A stretch of 40,430 nucleotides of DNA from Candidatus Parabeggiatoa sp. HSG14 (GTDB taxonomy: Bacteria; Pseudomonadota; Gammaproteobacteria; Beggiatoales; Beggiatoaceae). Of this stretch, positions 36,001 through 40,430 are shown in pieces (the stretch's first letter is position 1; every line of letters begins with the position of its first letter). Below the pieces are notes generated by a model that saw only the letters and a list, made by a program, of their open reading frames with translations, did not search any database and was not told the DNA's origin. A program made the position numbers and the translations under genes. The stretch covers positions 1 through 40,430 of the forward strand of contig JAUCGK010000007.1 of assembly GCA_030378085.1 (NCBI GenBank). Direction: 5' to 3'.

Positions 36001-37453
36001 AGTGAGGATGTTGTTTGAGATGCTTAACCAATTGGCGAGTCGCCGTTTCCAAAGCCGTAGCCGTTTTAGCCGATAACACCAACAATTGCCAAGACTTTTC
36101 ACTTTTCACTTTTAACTTTTCACTTACCACCGGGGCTTCTTCCAGCACAACATGGGCATTGGTACCGCCTATACCAAAAGCACTGACTCCGGCACGGCGC
36201 GGATAACCGGACGTTTTCCATTCTGAGAGTTTGGTATTGACATAAAAAGGACTGTTGTCCAAATCCAATTTCGGATTCGGGGTATCAAAGTGCAAACTGG
36301 GCGGTATTAACTGATGTTTAAGAGCTAACACGGTTTTAATGAAGCCGGCAATGCCCGCCGCAGTGTCCAAATGTCCGATATTGGTTTTTACTGAACCAAT
36401 AGGGCAATAAGCTTTTTTGTCTGTATTGGCCCGAAAGAGCTTAGTCCGTGCCGCAATTTCAATTGGATCCCCTAAGGGCGTTCCGGTGCCATGCGTTTCT
36501 ATATAACTAATTGTTTCAATAGGTATATCAGCAATATCTAAGGCTTCTGCAATCACCTGCATTTGACCTTCTACACTGGGCGCGGTATAACCCACTTTAT
36601 TGGTGCCATCATTATTAATCGCAGTCCCCTTGATGATGGCATAAATATGATCCCCATCGGCGATGGCCTCTTCTGCTCTTTTGAGTACCACAATACCTGC
36701 GCCATTACCCGGCACAATGCCTTGTGCTTTGGCATCAAAGGCACGACAGTGACCATCGGGCGATAAAATCATACCTTCCCGATATAAATAACCGGATTTG
36801 GCTGGTAGAGAAATACTAACACCACCTGCGAGTACCATGTCACATTCGTAAGTAAGTAAACTCTTACAAGCCATAACAACAGCCACTAAAGAAGTTGAAC
36901 AAGCGGTTTGGACTGTGATACTTGGACCATTTAGATTAAGTTTATATGAAATGCGGGTACATAAAAAATCTTTGTCATTACCAATCATGAGTTGGAATTT
37001 ATCCGTATTCTCAGTAATGCTTTGGTTGACGGATAGGTTTTTTGAGAAGTAAGTATCAATACCACCCATCCCCCCATAAATACCTATTGCTCCCGAATAA
37101 GTTTGCGGATCATAACCGGCATTTTCGAGGGCCTCCCAAGCACACTCTAAAAACAGGCGTTGTTGTGGGTCTGTGATTTCGGCCTCTTTAGGACTCAAAC
37201 CGAAGAATGTAGCATCAAATTCGGCCACATTATCTAATATTCCTTTCGCTTTGACATAATTGGCATCTTTTAAAACAGAAGGCTTAATACCGGCATCAAT
37301 GAGTTCTTGCTCAGAAAAAAAGGTGATGGATTCAACCCCATTTTTTAAATTTTGCCAAAACTCATCAATATTTTTAGCCCCCGGAAATCGGCCAGACATA
37401 CCAATAACAGCTATGTCTCCTTCCATTTCATCATTTGTGATGGAATCGTCCAT
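30041..37453 (-). CDS. Type I polyketide synthase, KS-AT-KR-DH-ER-ACP-TE
   Basis: This 2470-residue single-module synthase would add one malonyl unit, reduce it and release the chain. KS (about 12-435) has the active Cys in TACSTS, then HGTGTPLGD and GHLDTAAG. AT (about 538-890) has GHSIGEY and HAFH, the malonyl-CoA signature. A structural linker precedes KR (about 1168-1386: GGLGGIG, Tyr and Asn in YCAAN). DH (about 1420-1680) keeps its His in HKVMRKPTLP and the Asp in HPALLD. ER is at about 1690-1995 (AAAGGVGLAAVQIA). ACP has GGDSL near 2148. TE runs from about 2215 (GGSSFGG near 2288, C-terminal GEH). KR ahead of DH and ER differs from the usual DH-ER-KR order. It lies downstream of the NRPS gene on the same strand, 474 bp away. 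A dispersed repeat is translated inside the AT domain. Confidence 0.93.
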   Translation of the reverse strand: MDDSITNDEMEGDIAVIGMSGRFPGAKNIDEFWQNLKNGVESITFFSEQELIDAGIKPSVLKDANYVKAKGILDNVAEFDATFFGLSPKEAEITDPQQRLFLECAWEALENAGYDPQTYSGAIGIYGGMGGIDTYFSKNLSVNQSITENTDKFQLMIGNDKDFLCTRISYKLNLNGPSITVQTACSTSLVAVVMACKSLLTYECDMVLAGGVSISLPAKSGYLYREGMILSPDGHCRAFDAKAQGIVPGNGAGIVVLKRAEEAIADGDHIYAIIKGTAINNDGTNKVGYTAPSVEGQMQVIAEALDIADIPIETISYIETHGTGTPLGDPIEIAARTKLFRANTDKKAYCPIGSVKTNIGHLDTAAGIAGFIKTVLALKHQLIPPSLHFDTPNPKLDLDNSPFYVNTKLSEWKTSGYPRRAGVSAFGIGGTNAHVVLEEAPVVSEKLKVKSEKSWQLLVLSAKTATALETATRQLVKHLKQHPHLNLADVAYTYQVGRRAFNHRRLLVCQTLAEAINALSTQDEVKPVFSHTIKDNEKPSVVFMFSGQGAQYVNMGLELYQTEPMFREQVDRCAKLLKPHLGLDLRGVLYPKLEIPSPLLESKASALAIDQTAITQPAIFVIEYSLAQLWMAWGIKPKAMIGHSIGEYVAACLAGVFTLEESLMLVAARGQLMQSVPAGTMLAVPLSETEIQPFLNENIDLAAINVPSQSVISGPIDAVERLATQLAEQNIECQRLHTSHAFHSEMMAPILRSFLEQVQKINLKPPKISFISNVTGTWISNSEATDPNYWVKHIRQTVRFADGLKKLIEESDYVLLEIGPGRTLSTFTKRHPDNAGQLALTSLRHPKDEQSDNAFLLNTLGQLWMAGITVDWAKFQANEQRYRLPLPTYPFERQRYWIEPQTQAETVKPQPDLHKKPDMADWFYIPSWKRTASAVYNAKTLTKPSCWLIFLDECGLGSQLVERLRKLGQDVITVTVGEEFTHEAQKYTLNPHNHDDYDALLQELLAQNKRPQRIIHCWMVTPNNETKLGLEFLDQFQNLGFYSLLFLTQALGKHNFTESLQIEVISSHLQAITDDEALCPEKATLLGPCRVIPQEYPNITCQSIDIVLPNELVTWKIDNLIEALLAEFMLQNVSDSVIAYRGQYRWVQTFEAIRLEQQTSEPQQLRNKGVYLITGGLGGIGLVLAEYLAKTVQAKLILTMRSAFPDRKEWQQWLATHNEQDSISHKIKKVQTFETLGAEVLMINADVTNIEQMQNAITQSLARFGHIHGVIHTAGVPGGGIIHRKTWESTENIMAPKVRGIGVLDAILKDIQLDFLVLCSSLTSILGGFGQVDYCAANAFLDAFAHYKNADGLSTVSILWDSWQEVGMAFESTKQHAGTLNIPQAPQSKAISHPLFDQCIVDEKAGTETYITYFKVSKHWILSEHKVMRKPTLPGTAYLEMARAAVENHVKHNGVIEFKEVYLLAPLTITGNEEKEIRTILTKCEQGFEFVILSQANSGRTWQEYAKGQITIPIEAEWPEQYDLKVLEEKCQETEMVFSQNKLKTSAGFIEFGHRWNNLKQIKLGHCQGLALIELPNSLAADLTQYQLHPALLDVATGFTLIKDKQAYLPFSYKKLRMKGSLPAKIYSYITWTEHNHATDTLTLNIKIMDEQGRELVEIEDYTLRKVDAATDKSEKQLPLSEQENFHLEITSPGILDTLTFCSATRNKPSLGEVEIEVSATGLNFKEVLLALGMLPADTPIKFGLECAGKIVALGEDVKTFQVGDEVIAFTQAGFSAYVTTSALSVMPKPNHLTMEEAATIPVAFMTAYYALHYLGRLNQGERILIHAAAGGVGLAAVQIAQMLGAEIFATAGTPEKRAFLHSLGIEQVMDSRTLAFADIIMERTQGKGVNVVLNSLSGEFIPKSLSVLAPFGRFLEIGKRDVYEKKPLNLQNFEKNLSFFVVGVGQESPHFNFLFKELIQHFNTKKLSPLPQKVFPITKVVDAFEYMARAKHIGKIVLSLQDKLALQTLVSRASTAQFKPIYKSTANEALLPTTNVFQRYLKEGLLPIEGIEVFKRILQNNKPQVIVSTLDLPARLEKYTDSTILAVSKESAPKPLAKPATHSRPQLSNAYAAPRNQLEQKMTEVWENFLGIEGIGIHDDFFGLGGDSLMAVQLVAELCKVTQVEISAHSLLEKTTIATLAKSIQPIATKDKQVKSPKLPSSLVKIQAGEPVRQPLFLVHTAGGHVYFYRDLAQSLGIRQPVYGFQAQGIDGKEQPLTKIEEMATHYIKALQIIQPEGPYLIGGSSFGGIVAFEIAQQLRVLGQKIALLFMADTAGPGLLSIKNTEGNADIDDVKIMAYALGLEINSDFLVSSEQFNQLTLEEQARYFFEHSEIANRTYPKEAIAHIRHFIHVIKVNIQAANHYVPTTYQGQILFFRARERDTFMPMNPENYWKNLTDEIIIHEIQGEHVSMNFPPNVEMMAEHLRTYL
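35632..35656. repeat. Dispersed palindromic repeat inside PKS coding sequence
   Basis: Twenty-four bases starting CAAAGCTGAAGCTTTGGACT (from 35633) are identical to 6853-6876 in the non-coding accessory region. Here the reverse strand translates it in frame as LESKASALA, within the AT domain just before QTAITQPAIFVIEY. Confidence 0.65.
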
Positions 37454-37696
37454 AAGTTTTTCTTAATACCTCATAAAGTTTGTTGTTCAAAGTTAAGCTT
37501 TGGACTTCGATTAGGGTTCCCACGCTGGCCCGTGAGAACTAGAAAGAAGTTAGTTTGCTGCAAGCAGATTTAAGCATCGTTCCCAAGCTCTGCTTCACTG
37601 CCATTAAGTTAAGAAGAGCGAACAGTAGTGGTTCGCCCCTACAGTGTTAAATCTGTCATAAAATGACTAATATTTTTTCACCACGAAATTGTTCCA

Positions 37697-37905
37697 TATA
37701 ACCCCGAAGGGGTAAAACGTGAATAGCCATAGGTGTAAACCTATGGTAATACATGTATTAATTATCAACCCCAACGGGGTTGAACAAAAATGTAATTCGC
37801 ATGTTGGTTGACATTCATATTCAACCCCGTTGGGGTTGGTACGCTCCAACATTGACCTTATGTTTACACATAAGGCTATTCACATTCAACCCCTTCGGGG
37901 TTAAG
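37697..37905. repeat. Large nested palindrome between the NRPS and PKS genes
   Basis: The left arm (ACCCCGAAGGGGTAAAACGT, GAATAGCCATAGGTGTAAAC) pairs with a right arm ending ACATAAGGCTATTCACATTC and AACCCCTTCGGGGTT. A smaller palindrome sits inside (CAACCCCAACGGGGTTG and CAACCCCGTTGGGGTTG). The remaining parts of 37454-37927 hold only short dispersed repeats (such as CACTGCCATTAAGTTAAG at 37596). A transcript of both genes would carry this as a strong hairpin and may be attenuated here. Confidence 0.7.
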
Positions 37906-37927
37906 ATTTGTCATATTTTGACTGTAT

Positions 37928-39835
37928 TCATTGTGCTTTGCGGTGTTTACGAAACTTCTGCATGGCAGCTTTTGTCTTGTGGGCACGATCATAACTCTTA
38001 TCAATAGCTATCTGATCACTCGGTGATTTATTTTCTAAATAATGAACCAAGGCAGTGATAGTGGGATACTGAAAAAGTGTGAGAACCGGTATATCTTGAT
38101 TTAACGCTTCTACTAACTTTTCTTGCACTTGTACCAACAATAAGGAATTTCCACCTAAATCAAAAAAGTTATCGTGTACCCCGATTTGGTTGACGTGCAA
38201 CACGCTTTGCAAAATACCGGCTATTTTCTGTTCAATCTCAGTTTCAGGTGCAAGGAATGCTGTTTCTAAATCCGCACGTTGTTCATCAGGTTGAGGCAGT
38301 GCTTTACGATCCACTTTGCCATTGGGTGTTAATGGAATCGCTCTCAAAAACATAAAACTAGCAGGTATCATATAGTCGGGCAATTTATGGCGTAACACTT
38401 CACGAAGATGTTTGCTAGATGTGCGTTGTATTATATTTATAATACCCTGAGTTTCAAATAATTTATCTATGATTTGAGCAAAATGCGCTCGTGTGCTAGG
38501 GTTTGTAAAAACAAATTGGATACCTGCCTGTCGCTCGCGACACCAAGCAATGAGACCTTCAAAGCAGATTTCATCAGATAGTTCGGGTAATTGTAGCTGT
38601 ATACGAACATTTTTGCCAGTTTCCCAAATTTGAGGAACACCTACCAAACCAATACCCTCACAAGAAATGTCTTCAGTATTTAGTCTTATCGGCGACTCAT
38701 TGCCATATTCAACTTGACAAGTCACGTTTATTGGTACACGATCTGGAATCAGTTTAGAGACAATATAAGCCACCAACCGTTTATCTCCGGGTTCATCTTC
38801 TCGACAAACAACTACAGCTTCTTGTACAGTCGAATCTTGATTCAGTATCGTTTCAATTTCTCCCAACTCTATACGAAAACCACGAATTTTGACTTGATTA
38901 TCAATACGTCCCAAAAACTCAAGAGAACCATCAGGGCGATAACGTACTAAATCACCGGTTTTGTAAAGGCGTGTTCCTTTCTGAAATGGATTAGGGATAA
39001 ATTTTTTAGCTGTCAATTCATGACGATTGAAATAACCACGCGCTAAACCATCACCCCCAATATAGAGTTCTCCGTAGACACCAATCGGCACTGGCTGTTC
39101 ACTTCCATCTAACACATAAATTTGAGTATTGGCAATAGGACAACCAATAGAAGGTGATTCATCTTTGTTTTTTTCAATCAAAGCGAAAGTGGAATAAATT
39201 GTATCTTCAGAAGGTCCATAAAGGTTAAAAACTTTTTTAATAGTTTCTTGCTGATAAATTTTTTGTACCAAAGTTTTTTGAAGTGGTTCACCGGCTAAAT
39301 TAACAACCTGTACTGAAGCGGGTACACTGTTGGATCGGAGTAACTCACTCATTGCCGATGGAACAGTATTAAGTAAGGTAACTTTTGGTTCAGGTGGTAG
39401 GGTTGACAAATGCAAAGCATTTTTCACCAAAATAATTTTACTGCCCCAGCTTAATGGAACAAACAGTTCAAATACTGACAGATCAAAACAAATGGAGGTC
39501 GAGGCTAATACACCCGCTCTTTCTTTTGGCGTAAAAACGGTTTTTGCCCAAGCCAAAAAAACAACGGTACTATGATGTTCAATTGCCACACCTTTGGGTT
39601 GACCTGTAGAACCAGAAGTATAAATGACATAAGCCAAATTATCTGGTTTAATGGCAATTGCTGGATTTGCTGAATTGGATTGAACCTTCCATTCTGTCTT
39701 ATCTAGGTAAAGTAATTGTGTTTTTTGTTGAGGTAAATTGAGGTTGATAGAAGTTTGTGATATTAATATAGAAGCTTGAGCATCTTCCATTATAAAGGCC
39801 AAGCGTTCTAGCGGATAGGTCGGATCTAATGGCAC
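37928..39835 (-). CDS. NRPS adenylation-PCP module with a PilZ-like insertion (main frame)
   Basis: This 635-codon frame carries most of an adenylation domain: YTSGSTGQPKG (A3), CFDLSVFEL (A4), NLYGPSEDT (A5), YKTGDLVR (A7) and GRIDNQVKIRGFRIE (A8). After RLVAYIV (near residue 358), about 115 residues are inserted before HLREVLRHKLPDYMIP and the A10 motif PNGKVDRKAL. The insert looks like a PilZ domain (DISCEGIG; then GLIAWCRERQAGIQF). A PCP follows (DLGGNSLLL near 580), then a basic tail. By eye the specificity residues are D, L, F, S, N, A, L, I, Y, K, closest to alanine-type codes I recall. The frame lacks its start: the first codons are A-domain motif A2, and the N-terminus lies in another frame (39826-40305). 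Confidence 0.85.
   Translation of the reverse strand: MPLDPTYPLERLAFIMEDAQASILISQTSINLNLPQQKTQLLYLDKTEWKVQSNSANPAIAIKPDNLAYVIYTSGSTGQPKGVAIEHHSTVVFLAWAKTVFTPKERAGVLASTSICFDLSVFELFVPLSWGSKIILVKNALHLSTLPPEPKVTLLNTVPSAMSELLRSNSVPASVQVVNLAGEPLQKTLVQKIYQQETIKKVFNLYGPSEDTIYSTFALIEKNKDESPSIGCPIANTQIYVLDGSEQPVPIGVYGELYIGGDGLARGYFNRHELTAKKFIPNPFQKGTRLYKTGDLVRYRPDGSLEFLGRIDNQVKIRGFRIELGEIETILNQDSTVQEAVVVCREDEPGDKRLVAYIVSKLIPDRVPINVTCQVEYGNESPIRLNTEDISCEGIGLVGVPQIWETGKNVRIQLQLPELSDEICFEGLIAWCRERQAGIQFVFTNPSTRAHFAQIIDKLFETQGIINIIQRTSSKHLREVLRHKLPDYMIPASFMFLRAIPLTPNGKVDRKALPQPDEQRADLETAFLAPETEIEQKIAGILQSVLHVNQIGVHDNFFDLGGNSLLLVQVQEKLVEALNQDIPVLTLFQYPTITALVHYLENKSPSDQIAIDKSYDRAHKTKAAMQKFRKHRKAQ
38410..38755 (-). 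other. PilZ-like domain inserted in the adenylation domain
   Basis: The insert is about 115 residues between A8 and A10. It starts at IPDRVPINVTCQVEYGN, which resembles the N-terminal PilZ strand. DISCEGIGLVGV fits the (D/N)xSxxG motif. The stretch from GLIAWCRERQAGIQFVF into TRAHFAQIIDKLFE fits the last strands and C-terminal helix. The first Arg of the RxxxR motif is absent, so c-di-GMP binding is uncertain. Removing the insert leaves a normal adenylation domain spacing. Confidence 0.7.
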
Positions 39836-40305
39836 ATAAGCTCCCCTGCCTTGAGAATACCCAACAGTCCTATGACCATTTCCAAGGAACGTTCAACACA
39901 GATACCAACTAGCACTTCTGGCTTGACACCAACGCTTTGTAAATAATGGGCTAATTGGTTAGCACGTGTATTTAATTCTTGATAAGTCAATTGTTGGTTT
40001 TCAAAAACGATAGCAATTGTATTGGGCGTTTTATCAACTTGTTCTTCAAATAGATCGACAATTGTTTTGTCGCGGGGATAATCCGTGGCAGTATCATTAA
40101 ATTCAAACAGAATTTTTTGATATTCCTCATCTGGCATGATTTTTAATTCACGAATCGGAACAGTTGGACGACGTAAGCCATCATGTAAAAGACATTCAAA
40201 ACGTGCTTTGAGTAACTCAATCTCGGCTTGAGAAAAAGCCCCAAGATTGTAGTCAAATTCTACCTTGACATCTTGATAATCGCTAAATTCCCTGATAAAA
40301 ATTCC
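39826..40305 (-). pseudogene. N-terminal part of the NRPS module (condensation domain end and start of A domain), frameshifted
   Basis: The reverse strand reads in frame from 40305: QGIFIREFSDYQDVKVEFDY and AFSQAEIELLKARFECLLHD are the C-terminal end of a condensation domain. IMPDEEYQKILFEFNDTATD, TIVDLFEEQVDKTPN and LTYQELNTRANQLAHYL (A1) follow, then LLGILKAG. There the frame is lost by one base in a G run (near 39843-39848) and a stop follows. Adding one base would read LKAGGAYVPLDP and join the main frame. Upstream, a family B element begins at 40306 and brings an in-frame TAG, so the condensation domain is cut. An ATG at 40137 could start translation without the C domain. Confidence 0.8.
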
Positions 40306-40430
40306 CTGATTATAACGAATTTTGGGGACACCTACCTTTTTACCCCCCTAACCCCCCGTACACAGGGGGAAGTCCCAAAATAGAAAAATTAAAGCAAAGT
40401 GTCGAATGATGTTTGGTTCCACCCGTGTAC
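40306..40430. mobile_element. Family B element interrupting the NRPS gene (cut by window end)
   Basis: It starts CTGATTATAACGAATTTTGG and continues CCCCCTAACCCCCCGTACAC, then the same AATAGAAAAATTAAAGCAAA core and TCGAATGATGTTTGGTTCCA seen at 10339 and 15373. The right arm is beyond the window. It abuts in-frame condensation-domain coding at 40305. Confidence 0.8.

Noticed and set aside
1-40430. tRNA or rRNA genes
   Set aside because: I scanned for conserved rRNA segments and tRNA-like GGTTCGAATCC arms and found none I could support.

Overview
The window is AT-rich bacterial DNA. The gene set includes a bacterial-type glycogen synthase, MutL, very large PAS and multi-kinase sensor proteins, and type I PKS and NRPS genes, with many palindromic miniature repeats between genes. 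This combination resembles the large sulfur-oxidising gammaproteobacteria (Beggiatoaceae: Beggiatoa, Thioploca, Thiomargarita). That placement is an inference from gene style and repeat load; no marker rRNA is present.

Layout. (1) 1-5.8 kb: glgA, then a 1266-residue protein that appears to consist of ten PAS domains and no output domain. (2) 5.8-15.9 kb: a decayed accessory region. It holds at least four families of miniature inverted-repeat elements, three with exact target-site duplications, and eight copies of a GCCCC/GGGGC terminator-like hairpin. It also holds a broken HicB-like gene, a fragment of a replication-type protein, an orphan CRISPR array (7 full repeats plus one truncated), and a small gene cut by a nested element. 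Further along are an unknown membrane protein, a secreted CAP-domain protein with a duplicated 3' end, and a SemiSWEET-like membrane protein. (3) 15.97-18.7 kb: a PP2C phosphatase and mutL, convergent, with overlapping stop codons. (4) 19.1-28.2 kb, minus strand: a hybrid histidine kinase, a decayed second copy of its kinase core, and a 1782-residue Ser/Thr kinase-ATPase-GAF-histidine kinase. (5) 28.6-29.7 kb: a Fic protein. (6) 30.0-40.4 kb, minus strand: a single-module fully reducing PKS with a thioesterase, downstream of an NRPS adenylation-PCP module that is frameshifted and cut at its 5' end by a miniature element.

How the genes fit together. The NRPS (carrier-bound amino acid, possibly alanine) and the PKS (one malonyl extension, full reductive set, thioesterase) read as a short hybrid assembly line. 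Its adenylation domain carries an inserted segment of about 115 residues that looks like a PilZ domain, which would be a possible direct c-di-GMP input or a purely structural graft. This is the most novel item I see. The second theme is mobile-element decay: elements nest inside each other, interrupt genes with readable target duplications, and in one case have amplified one arm six times.
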